Source: DAOUFU01 sp034429275 (GTDB taxonomy: Bacteria > Chloroflexota > Anaerolineae > Aggregatilineales > Aggregatilineaceae). From it: a stretch of 7,735 bases of DNA. The stretch covers positions 1 to 7,735 of the forward strand of contig DAOUFU010000020.1 of the NCBI GenBank assembly GCA_034429275.1, written 5' to 3'. Positions 1 through 4,946 of the stretch are shown here, piece by piece. The first letter of the stretch is position 1, and each line of letters opens with the position of its first letter. The position numbers were made by a program, and so were the translations under genes. The notes under the pieces are model-generated. The model was not told where the DNA came from. It saw only the letters and a program-made list of their open reading frames with translations, and did no database searches.

Positions 1-1146
1 AGTCAACACATCAATGACCTGCTCATTGATCGACTCTTCTGGTATGGCATGTTGCGGACACTGCCGGTAGCCGCGATCCTTGCACAGGCAACGATAGTAG
101 CCATAATCGCGCCGGTTGTCCCAGTAAGGCCGCATCTTGCCATAGTTGTCATCCACCAATCCGGAGGGCATGTTCGAGACACAGTGCGCGCAGTACACCC
201 GGTCATGCAAGACATAGGTGTGCATGACCGAGTCTGTCTTGAACGTCTTGGCAAATCCGGCACGCACTTGCTGGCAAGCCTCAAATAACTGCTCCGGGAT
301 GAACCCCTTGTGTGTGCCTTCAAACCAGATTTTGCGATGCCGGCTGGACCGTTTTCCCTGACCTAAAGTCCCGTTGTATTCGGTCTCGCAGTAGGCGACA
401 TAGCCCAGATAGGTCCGATTTTGCAGCATGTCGCGCACCATTTCCTTGCCAATCGGCTTTTTGCCCGCGCGCAGGGCCTGGATCACCGGCTGCTCGTTCA
501 TCCACTGAGCGATCTCGGAATCACTGTATCTGGCCGTCGAATACCGCTCGAAGGCCCCGAGCACAATCTCGGCCTGCTCCGGATTGATGTGCAGCCCAGC
601 CGGACGATCGGGCGCACTCTCCATCACCGTCACCAGATCGTAGCCAAGCGGCGGCACACTGCCGTTGAACTGCCCATTCACCGCGCGCTGGCGCTTGGCG
701 CGTTTGGTTTCCGTGCTCAGGTTGCGTGAGTAGAACGCCGACCATACCGCCAGCATCTGCTCCATCATCGCCCCGTATGGCCCGTCGTCATCATCCTCGC
801 TGAACCCTTCCACGCAGAACAGTTTCAGCCCATACTCGCGGCGCAGCAGCATCTTGATCATGACCGTATGATCATGGTCACGTGCAAGCCGGTCGAACTT
901 CCACATGGCGACCCCGTCAAATTTGCCCCGCTCAGCCGCCGACCGCATTTCCTGGAACCCTTCACGGTCCAGGCTCCAGCCCGTCTTGGCACCATCCCTG
1001 TAGACACCGACCACCACCCCGCCCTTTTCAGCGATCAGCTGGCGGCATACCGCTTCCTGGTCGGCCAGGCTGATCTCATTCTGCATTTCAGATGAGTACC
1101 GGGCATAGATGGCATACCGTGGGCGCTTGCTCGATTGTTTCGTCAT
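1..1146 (-). CDS. Large serine recombinase (site-specific integrase), C-terminus beyond window
   Basis: Site-specific DNA recombinase that would cut and rejoin att sites through a phosphoserine link, most likely the integrase of the surrounding element. The frame stays open for 382 codons to base 1, so the C-terminal part is missing; family members are commonly 450-600 aa. Seen in order: resolvase catalytic domain (about 10-150) with YARYSS, where Ser18 is the likely nucleophile and Arg16 an active-site residue; FDRLARD at 84-90 with the conserved arginines; a recombinase DNA-binding domain from PPLGYD (about 165) to 290; and a zinc ribbon with C319-x2-C322 and a second cysteine set at C353/C355/C363. 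The coiled-coil segment that normally follows is outside the window. The ATG at 1146 is chosen because AGGAG lies 11 nt upstream and the catalytic domain starts directly after it. It is the last visible gene of the minus-strand operon, 99 nt after the 52-aa gene. Confidence 0.95.
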   Translation of the reverse strand, partial: MTKQSSKRPRYAIYARYSSEMQNEISLADQEAVCRQLIAEKGGVVVGVYRDGAKTGWSLDREGFQEMRSAAERGKFDGVAMWKFDRLARDHDHTVMIKMLLRREYGLKLFCVEGFSEDDDDGPYGAMMEQMLAVWSAFYSRNLSTETKRAKRQRAVNGQFNGSVPPLGYDLVTVMESAPDRPAGLHINPEQAEIVLGAFERYSTARYSDSEIAQWMNEQPVIQALRAGKKPIGKEMVRDMLQNRTYLGYVAYCETEYNGTLGQGKRSSRHRKIWFEGTHKGFIPEQLFEACQQVRAGFAKTFKTDSVMHTYVLHDRVYCAHCVSNMPSGLVDDNYGKMRPYWDNRRDYGYYRCLCKDRGYRQCPQHAIPEESINEQVIDVLT

Positions 1147-1202
1147 GATGATCCATTCTCCTGCTAGAAATAACGTGGTGTGCTTGAACTCAAAAGGGTG
1201 AA

Positions 1203-1232
1203 GGCAGGCTGCTGTTCCGCCAACAACCTGCC
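1203..1232 (-). other. Intercistronic hairpin before the recombinase gene
   Basis: In the 99-nt gap between the 52-aa gene and the recombinase, GGCAGG (1203-1208) and CCTGCC (1227-1232) are perfect inverted arms. An inner TGTT/AACA pair around a five-base loop extends the stem with an asymmetric bulge. No T-run follows, so it is not a classical terminator. It could set mRNA stability or partly separate recombinase expression from the upstream genes. The fold is read by eye only. Confidence 0.35.
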
Positions 1233-1245
1233 GGAAACAAGCCGA

Positions 1246-1404
1246 TTAGCGACTGCGGGCGTATTCCCGAAACAGGGCCACAATACGTTTGGCCTGCACC
1301 GGATCGATCTCGATGCGGTTGTCCACTATCCGGTAACCGGGTGGCAGCGTGACCGGGATGGTCACCGAGATGTGAGGGTTTGATGGGGATTTAGTGTCCG
1401 ACAT
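1246..1404 (-). CDS. 52-aa protein resembling part of a serine-recombinase DNA-binding domain
   Basis: Small protein of 52 codons plus TAA. The ATG at 1404 has an excellent AGGAGG site 6-7 nt upstream and overlaps the end of the 58-aa gene by 14 nt, which suggests translational coupling. The C-terminal two thirds, from PPGYRIVDNRIEIDP to ALFREYARSR (residues 21-52), follows the pattern that opens the recombinase domain of large serine recombinases: PP-GY, an acidic/hydrophobic stretch, DP-x-QA, then F-x-x-Y. The recombinase encoded just downstream has the same pattern in its residues 165-207. It has no catalytic domain and no zinc ribbon. It could be a regulator or directionality partner that mimics the DNA-binding domain, or a duplicated fragment that kept its reading frame. 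The function is inference; the open frame and ribosome site are visible. Confidence 0.7.
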   Translation of the reverse strand: MSDTKSPSNPHISVTIPVTLPPGYRIVDNRIEIDPVQAKRIVALFREYARSR

Positions 1405-1567
1405 GCGCTTCCTCCTGTTTTGCATTGGATTCGTTTGACTCTTGCTGGTGCGCCCGGTTGGCGAGAATCATCACGCCCCGGCGCTTCGTTTTGTCGTCAC
1501 GCAGAATGGGTGTATAAACCCCATCCTCGACCGTGACCCGACCCTGGGAGAAAGTGTATTTGGGCAT
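1391..1567 (-). CDS. 58-aa hypothetical protein in recombinase operon
   Basis: Unrecognised small protein starting MPKYTFSQGRV, with a lysine/arginine-rich middle (DDKTKRRG) and a polar, glutamate/asparagine-rich tail (QQESNESNAKQEEAH). No transmembrane segment or signal peptide is visible. The frame stays open upstream of this ATG, but the ATG at 1567 is preferred because GGGGGAGGTG sits just before it and it follows the preceding gene's TAA by 2 nt. The stop lies inside the next gene (14-nt overlap). Tight packing between a primase and a serine recombinase suggests an accessory role in the element's replication or integration, but nothing in the sequence identifies it. Confidence 0.65.
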   Translation of the reverse strand: MPKYTFSQGRVTVEDGVYTPILRDDKTKRRGVMILANRAHQQESNESNAKQEEAHVGH

Positions 1568-1569
1568 GG

Positions 1570-1863
1570 TTACACCTCCCCCAGCGTCAAAACAGCAAAG
1601 CGGCCTACCCTGACACGCGCATTGGCACAACCAACGCGATCAGTGGGGCCGCCGAATCCACGCAAGACAAGAGTCTCGCGATTCTGTATAATACAACGCA
1701 GCCCGTTCACTGGCATCATCAGTGTCGGGTTAGAACCGTGTGGAGTGGTAGCACACTTCGCACGGTTCGCTTTGATGTCCTGATCTAGCATCAAACTATA
1801 GCATGTTGGCCCGTTTGTCAAGCGCCTGTGGGCCATTCTGGGGCTTCTGAAGGCCATTTTCAT
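1570..1863 (-). CDS. Possible 97-aa hypothetical protein downstream of primase
   Basis: Open frame of 97 codons beginning MKMAFRSPRMAHRRL, 19 nt after the primase stop. A strong AAAGGAGGAG site stands about 8-9 nt before its ATG (an ATG-AAA-ATG pair; the first is chosen). It ends TAA two bases before the next ATG, and the next gene's Shine-Dalgarno is embedded in its last codons, which is typical operon packing. The protein is basic at the N-terminus and has no motif I recognise. The doubt is that a good-looking promoter and two stem-loops lie inside it (1733-1821). The interval could instead be a structured leader, or the gene could start at the internal ATG at 1791. Confidence 0.45.
   Translation of the reverse strand: MKMAFRSPRMAHRRLTNGPTCYSLMLDQDIKANRAKCATTPHGSNPTLMMPVNGLRCIIQNRETLVLRGFGGPTDRVGCANARVRVGRFAVLTLGEV
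1733..1795 (-). other. Two consecutive inverted repeats (possible structured leader or operator)
   Basis: First pair: TTTGATG (1771-1777) and CATCAAA (1789-1795) are perfect 7-bp arms around 11 nt. Second pair: GAACCGTG (1733-1740) and CACGGTTC (1761-1768) are perfect 8-bp arms. Inside the second, AGTG (1744-1747) and CACT (1754-1757) form an upper stem above a symmetric 3x3 internal loop, with a six-base apical loop. Together they directly follow the candidate -10 element at 1795-1800. They could be an operator at the transcription start plus a leader hairpin, or chance structure inside the possible 97-aa gene. Confidence 0.4.
1795..1821 (-). promoter_or_regulatory. Candidate sigma70-type promoter for the small genes and recombinase
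   Basis: On the minus strand, a perfect TTGACA (1816-1821) is followed after 15 nt by TATAGT (1795-1800), preceded by TGC as in an extended -10. The 15-nt spacer is shorter than usual, and the extended -10 may compensate. It would start transcription near 1788 and give the 58-aa, 52-aa and recombinase genes a second promoter independent of the primase. It lies inside the possible 97-aa gene, so one of the two calls may be wrong. Confidence 0.4.
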
Positions 1864-1882
1864 TTTCTCACTCCTCCTTTTT

Positions 1883-2905
1883 TTATCGTCCCGTTGCAGC
1901 CAGAATCGCGTTCTGGCGAATGCAGCGCAGCTCACGCGCCAGCCAGGAATAGAGATCACCACCCTGCTGGTGAAACTCGGTCAGGTCTTTACCCCAGGGG
2001 ACCCGGATCACCTGCACCCGCCCGGACAGCGCCTGCAAACGCGCTGCCGCCTTTTCCCCGGCCTGGTCCACATCGTAAGCCGCCAGGATGATCGGCACAC
2101 TCACCAGCTCACCCAGCCAGCGACGGTTGAGGCGGCTGCTGGCACTGCCGATCGTCACGGCTGCTACCAGCGGTTCTCCTTCCTGTTGGGCCAGCAGGGC
2201 ATCAAATTCCCCCTCACAGAACAGCGCGGCCCTGGCACCTTTCAGTTGGTCAGCCTGGTACAAGCCACCCTGGCTGCCGCCTGTTATCTGGACATACTTG
2301 GGCGACCCCGACGCACGCCGGACTTTCACCGCCCACAAAGTTTCCTCACCGTTCGTCAGCCACGGGATGGTAATGCCACACGGCACACTCATTCCGGCCA
2401 CCGTGCGCCACTCGCGATATCCACCGGGGATATAGCCCAGGTGAGCGGCCTGGATGGTGCTCATCTCCAGACCCCGTCCCAGCAGGTAATCCCGCGCCGG
2501 TTCACCCTGGGATGACCACAGGGTTTCCTCGGCCAGGTCCACGACCTGCCGCGTACTGACCTGCCAGGTCATCGGCGGCGGATCGTCTTCCGGCGGTTCA
2601 GGCCGGTGGGTCGAAATGACCGGGGCCGGTCCCAATCCCCCATCCAACATCCGGACTGCTTCGTCAAAACTCAGGTGGTGGTAACGCTGCAGCCAGTCGA
2701 TGGCATCCCCGCTGATCTGGCATTTGCCAAAACAGCAGTACCCATCCGCCCACACCGCCAGACTGTAGCCCTTACGCTCGCCGTGAAACGGGCACTTCCA
2801 CAGACTGGCGCGGCGGCTGCGCGCCGGTGCCGGTCCCAGGTCCTGTTCCACGATACGCCTCAGGTCGTGGCGCTCCTTCAATGCTTTCGTATCGACCAAC
2901 CCCAT
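1883..2905 (-). CDS. DnaG-type primase, CHC2 zinc finger plus TOPRIM, mobile-element form
   Basis: Primase-like protein expected to make RNA primers for replication of the mobile element. The 340 residues show an N-terminal CHC2 zinc finger (about 20-90) with CPFH (C38, H41), then CCFGKC with ligands among C57, C58 and C62, followed by SGDAIDWL. A proline-rich linker is at 93-112, a primase-core region at about 130-220, and a TOPRIM fold has FCEGEFDAL (E231, likely catalytic glutamate) and AAYDVDQAG (D278, D280). It lacks the C-terminal helicase-binding domain of cellular DnaG (about 600 aa), as is usual for phage and plasmid primases. The ATG at 2905 has GAGGAG 8 nt upstream. It heads the minus-strand run of small genes and recombinase, so replication and integration functions appear co-transcribed. 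It could serve a phage, an ICE or an integrated plasmid; no helicase or capsid gene is visible to decide. Confidence 0.9.
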   Translation of the reverse strand: MGLVDTKALKERHDLRRIVEQDLGPAPARSRRASLWKCPFHGERKGYSLAVWADGYCCFGKCQISGDAIDWLQRYHHLSFDEAVRMLDGGLGPAPVISTHRPEPPEDDPPPMTWQVSTRQVVDLAEETLWSSQGEPARDYLLGRGLEMSTIQAAHLGYIPGGYREWRTVAGMSVPCGITIPWLTNGEETLWAVKVRRASGSPKYVQITGGSQGGLYQADQLKGARAALFCEGEFDALLAQQEGEPLVAAVTIGSASSRLNRRWLGELVSVPIILAAYDVDQAGEKAAARLQALSGRVQVIRVPWGKDLTEFHQQGGDLYSWLARELRCIRQNAILAATGR

Positions 2906-2917
2906 CTCTCCCGCTCC

Positions 2918-2986
2918 TCAATTTGTCACCTGCAAATGACGGTTGACACACGACAAATTCAGGTTTTTGTCATTACTGCGCGACAT
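2918..2986 (-). CDS. Possible 22-codon mini-ORF directly before the primase
   Basis: ATG at 2986 with GAGGGG about 8 nt upstream. It encodes a polar 22-residue peptide beginning MSRSNDKNLN, and its TGA overlaps the primase's own GAGGAG ribosome site. Such placement suits a coupled leader peptide. It is too short for homology, and its coding nature rests only on the ribosome sites and stop/start geometry. Confidence 0.3.
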   Translation of the reverse strand: MSRSNDKNLNLSCVNRHLQVTN

Positions 2987-3054
2987 TATCTTTTCCCCTC
3001 AAAACGGATTTTTGTCCCGGCGTTGGGACACGTGACGGGTTTTGTGTTTTGTCA
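2922..3054. repeat. Cluster of TTTGTCA-type short repeats (operator or iteron-like)
   Basis: TTTGTCA occurs at 2922-2928, 2966-2972 and 3048-3054, with the variant TTTGTCC at 3011-3017. Steps between copies are 44, 45 and 37 bp. Inverted copies form pairs: GACAAA (2952-2957) with TTTGTC (2966-2971), and TGTCCC (3013-3018) with GGGACA (3025-3030), the latter separated by 6 bp. This suggests binding sites for a repressor or an initiator just upstream of the primase. The unit is short, so a single protein recognising all copies is inference. Confidence 0.45.
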
Positions 3055-3055
3055 T
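2999..3055 (-). CDS. Possible 18-codon mini-ORF two upstream of the primase
   Basis: Encodes the basic peptide MTKHKTRHVSQRRDKNPF. A weak purine-rich site (AAGG) precedes the ATG by about 7 nt. The TGA stop overlaps the Shine-Dalgarno of the next mini-ORF, as that one's stop overlaps the primase site. Both mini-ORFs contain DKN because both cross a TTTTTGTC repeat, so the likeness may come from the DNA repeat and not from protein selection. Confidence 0.25.
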   Translation of the reverse strand: MTKHKTRHVSQRRDKNPF

Positions 3056-3162
3056 GCCCCCGCCTTTCAGGCCAGCCAGTAGCGTTCCGAAGGCCGCCGG
3101 TCTAGCTCATGAATGTGAGGGAAAATTCGTGGAGACCCAAGGGGCGGTTCCGATCAAATTTC

Positions 3163-3230
3163 TTAAGTGCAACTTAATCTCATTCATCCAAATGAAGAAT
3201 GTGCTACCCCGACATTAAATAACCTATTTA
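3163..3230. promoter_or_regulatory. Array of short palindromes, candidate operators
   Basis: TTAAGT-GCA-ACTTAA (3163-3177) and TAAATA-ACC-TATTTA (3216-3230) are both perfect 6-3-6 palindromes whose centres are 53 bp apart, near five helical turns. Between them, CATTC (3181-3185) pairs with GAATG (3197-3201) and, alternatively, TTCAT (3183-3187) with ATGAA (3192-3196). The odd-spaced perfect symmetry resembles sites for dimeric repressors. No regulator gene is visible in the window. Confidence 0.35.
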
Positions 3231-3282
3231 TGGCTGCCCTGCACATGATTCTCGCCTCGCGGGGAATCAAACACATCCCAAC

Positions 3283-3299
3283 GAGGTCGGGCGACTGCC
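3283..3299 (+). repeat. Left terminal inverted repeat of the IS
   Basis: GAGGTCGGGCGACTGCC matches the inverted copy at 4722-4737 except for one substitution and one base present only here. It lies immediately beyond the transposase stop codon, where a compact IS should end. Confidence 0.6.
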
Positions 3300-3300
3300 C

Positions 3301-4614
3301 CTAGTACACCGGATGTGTGATGAATTCATGCACACTCCAGCAGTGGTTCGTCACTCCCAGCGCCATCAACGGCGTGCGCCCGCGATAACGCCCCTGCCCC
3401 ATCGGCACTCGCAAGCTGTGATGCGTCCGGCAGAAGTTGTAGTAGCCTGCCGCTAAGGCCATACGCCAGCGCAGCCCCTCTCGGTTGTGCGCCAACGCCC
3501 ATCCCCGTCGTGATAATGCCGCGATTAGGTGCCGTAAGGACAGATTCAGCCGCTCGATGAACGCCGTTTGGATTTTTCCCGTCAGCTCGACGCCCTGCAG
3601 CACCGCTTCCATCTCTTCGCGCGCGCCACACAACATCTTGGTGTAGACATGTCTCAACTTGCGCCCCACCTTCAGCTTGCGAAACTGCCCATACAACAGT
3701 GAGGGCAGCACCTGCCACACCGGCTTACGCTTCCCTTCCTCGTCAACCCATCGCCCAAAATGCGCTGTCAGCGCGTAGAAATACTGCTGCAGTCCATCAC
3801 TGGTGAACACCGGCACACAGTCCGCCGCCAGCACCGCTTTCACTCGATGCATCAGCCGGTGTGCATCCGCTTGTGTCCGCTTGCCCACATGCCACGCCAA
3901 CCACGCCTTGCTCAGCGCATCCTGAGCGGTCCACACCCACACCCGCCGCCCCAGATGCCGCACCTTATTCACCAGCTCATCCAGTTGAATATGCGCCACC
4001 ACCAGATCCCGCAATGTCTGCTCATGCAGCCGCTCACTGTGCAGCCCGCTCCGCACCAACCACCGCCTCACCGTCACCTCGCTGTGCCCCAGCACCTCAC
4101 TGATCCCCGCGATGCTCATCCCGATCATTGCCATGTGCGTCGCCTGCTTCACCCGCGCGCTCCCCGTTTTCAACCCGTACAGCGGCGTCCCCAACCGCGC
4201 CGTGTGTTTGCTCCCGCACGCCCCGCACTCCCATTGATCCGTCTCTTCGCACGCATTCCGCTTCCCGTCCCACCGCAGCGCGTGTACCGTCGCGTCCGTC
4301 TCTTTGTAATACACGCACCGCGGGTTCATACACGCCTGCCCCTCACTGTCGTGCGTCTTCGGGCGCCCGCGCCGGCTCTTCACCTCACTCCAGCGTTCCC
4401 GCGCCTTCACGCGTTCTGGCCCCCGCTCCGCTTCCGCCAACCGGCAGTCCTGACACTCCTCCGCTGTCCGTGGCCGCAGCTGCCGCGTCCGCTTCGGCTT
4501 CGCTCGCCACTCGTTCCACCACCGCTTGAATGTCCGCTCATTGCGCTGCCACAGCACCAGGACCACCATCGTCGCCAGCAGCACGCTTTCGATCATCAGC
4601 GCCGTTTTTTGCAT
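3301..4614 (-). CDS. IS1-like DDE transposase
   Basis: Transposase that would catalyse cutting and strand transfer of the flanking IS. In the 437-aa product the acidic triad is recognisable: D212 in HIQLDEL, D273 in FTSDGL and E354 in AFIERLN, followed by the family-typical LSRRGWALAHN and YYNFCRTHHSLR. Before it lie two cysteine pairs, C54-x2-C57 and C95-x4-C100 with C130-x2-C133 (zinc-ribbon-like), and a helix-turn-helix around 166-190 (GISEVLGHSEVTVRRWL). Residues 5-23 form a hydrophobic, membrane-like stretch, odd for a transposase. The frame is open upstream to an ATG at 4779, but that lies outside the right inverted repeat. The ATG at 4614 with GACGAGG upstream is preferred. The gene is uninterrupted, so the element may be active. 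The family is longer than classical two-frame IS1, and the exact IS group is not certain. Confidence 0.9.
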   Translation of the reverse strand: MQKTALMIESVLLATMVVLVLWQRNERTFKRWWNEWRAKPKRTRQLRPRTAEECQDCRLAEAERGPERVKARERWSEVKSRRGRPKTHDSEGQACMNPRCVYYKETDATVHALRWDGKRNACEETDQWECGACGSKHTARLGTPLYGLKTGSARVKQATHMAMIGMSIAGISEVLGHSEVTVRRWLVRSGLHSERLHEQTLRDLVVAHIQLDELVNKVRHLGRRVWVWTAQDALSKAWLAWHVGKRTQADAHRLMHRVKAVLAADCVPVFTSDGLQQYFYALTAHFGRWVDEEGKRKPVWQVLPSLLYGQFRKLKVGRKLRHVYTKMLCGAREEMEAVLQGVELTGKIQTAFIERLNLSLRHLIAALSRRGWALAHNREGLRWRMALAAGYYNFCRTHHSLRVPMGQGRYRGRTPLMALGVTNHCWSVHEFITHPVY

Positions 4615-4628
4615 CTTTTGCCTCGTCA

Positions 4629-4659
4629 GGGTATGGTCGGCTTCCCCTCCACTATACCC
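4629..4659 (-). promoter_or_regulatory. Transposase leader: -10-like box within an inverted repeat
   Basis: On the minus strand TATAGT (4651-4656) resembles a -10 element. A clear -35 is missing; TTGCTG at 4676-4681 would be 19 nt away. The box is part of an inverted repeat, GGGTAT (4629-4634) with ATACCC (4654-4659), extendable to nine pairs with one mismatch. It sits 15 nt upstream of the transposase start. It may be an operator, or a hairpin limiting translation of any read-through message. Confidence 0.3.
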
Positions 4660-4679
4660 CACTGAGAGTCTTTGGCAGC

Positions 4680-4704
4680 AAAAAAGGGCGACTGCGCCCC
4701 TTTT
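4680..4704. terminator. Bidirectional intrinsic terminator inside the IS end
   Basis: Stem GGGCG (4686-4690) and CGCCC (4695-4699) with a four-base loop. On the minus strand it is followed by six T, and on the plus strand by C then four T. The A and T tracts can pair to lengthen the stem. Its place between the right terminal repeat and the transposase gene suits blocking of transcription entering from outside, a known safeguard of insertion sequences. Confidence 0.6.
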
Positions 4705-4721
4705 CGATTTTTCCCGCGTCT

Positions 4722-4737
4722 GGCAGCGCCAGACCTC
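4722..4737 (-). repeat. Right terminal inverted repeat of the IS
   Basis: Read on the minus strand it is GAGGTCTGGCGCTGCC, the inverted partner of 3283-3299. It overlaps a perfect 6-bp hairpin, TCTGGC (4719-4724) with GCCAGA (4728-4733). Confidence 0.6.
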
Positions 4738-4744
4738 TTGTGGG

Positions 4745-4946
4745 CGCGCTTCCAGTAAGAATCTCCGTTTATATGCCAAAGGTTAAGCAGTTTTGCGAAA
4801 ACAGGTAAGATAAAATGAAAAGAGATGAAGACATCTCACATTAGATAACTCTCGTAACATTTTAAGTACAGATCATCCTGAGTTACAATAATCAAAGGTT
4901 TTGTCAAGAATTATCTCCGTTCTCAAAACTCTTTGGAGCTAGATCA
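4745..4946 (+). promoter_or_regulatory. AT-rich leader upstream of the Z1 gene
   Basis: About 200 bp without a supported gene between the IS and Z1. It holds a perfect hairpin or operator, GAGATG (4822-4827) and CATCTC (4832-4837) around AAGA. A TACAAT box (4884-4889) could be a -10 element, without a good -35. An ATG at 4815 opens only nine codons (MKRDEDISH) and is not called a gene. GGAG at 4935-4938 lies 8 nt before the GTG start of Z1. A promoter for the plus-strand operon is expected here but is not clearly readable. Confidence 0.4.

Larger units (their letters stand above)
2906..3276. other. Control region upstream of the primase, without a large gene
   Basis: This 371-bp stretch between the primase and the IS holds no gene longer than about 22 codons. 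It contains several copies of TTTGTCA-like repeats (2922-3054), perfect palindromes at 3163-3177 and 3216-3230, overlapping inverted arms at 3181-3201, and two possible mini-ORFs. A further weak stem, GATTC (3247-3251) with GAATC (3264-3268), is close to the IS end. The density of symmetric motifs before a primase suits a promoter/operator region or a replication origin. I could not pick a convincing -35/-10 pair. Confidence 0.5.
3277..4744 (-). mobile_element. IS1-like insertion sequence of about 1.47 kb
   Basis: The element contains one transposase gene and imperfect terminal inverted repeats. Left end reads GAGGTCGGGCGACTGCC (3283-3299), two bases before the transposase stop. The right end, read on the minus strand, is GAGGTCTGGCGCTGCC (from 4737 to 4722), identical apart from one substitution and one missing base. 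A weaker CCCA extends both repeats outward, which sets the approximate limits given. I found no convincing target-site duplication, so the exact ends are uncertain and the insertion may be old or followed by a rearrangement. Each terminal repeat contains a small hairpin (GGGC-GCCC on the left, TCTGGC-GCCAGA on the right). Confidence 0.65.

Noticed and set aside
855..892. Near-repeats of GATCATG on both strands.
   Set aside because: They lie inside the conserved coding segment around HDHTVMI of the recombinase and follow from its codons.
1970..2515. Plus-strand open frame opposite the primase (181 codons).
   Set aside because: No recognisable domain, and it is antisense to a primase with CHC2 and TOPRIM motifs.
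3184..3246. A 20-codon minus-strand frame starting MCRAAINRLF, with GAGGCGAG upstream.
   Set aside because: It overlaps the palindromes, has no tight spacing to another gene and no recognisable content; the evidence is weaker than for the two mini-ORFs next to the primase.
3760..4665. Long plus-strand open frame opposite the transposase (301 codons).
   Set aside because: It is antisense to a transposase with clear catalytic motifs; the product is proline/histidine-rich low-complexity sequence, as expected from the complement of a GC-rich gene.
3289..4695. GGGCGACTGC found at both IS ends (3289-3298 and 4686-4695) as a direct repeat.
   Set aside because: Same orientation and inside the element, so it is neither a terminal inverted repeat nor a target duplication; each copy is part of a local hairpin.
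4615..4779. Upstream extension of the transposase to an ATG at 4779.
   Set aside because: It would cross the terminator hairpin and the right terminal repeat and begin outside the IS; the ATG at 4614 has a better ribosome site.
4760..4815. Possible remnant of an upstream partner gene of Z1 before the leader.
   Set aside because: All frames are short and none shows MORC, methylase or other recognisable residues.
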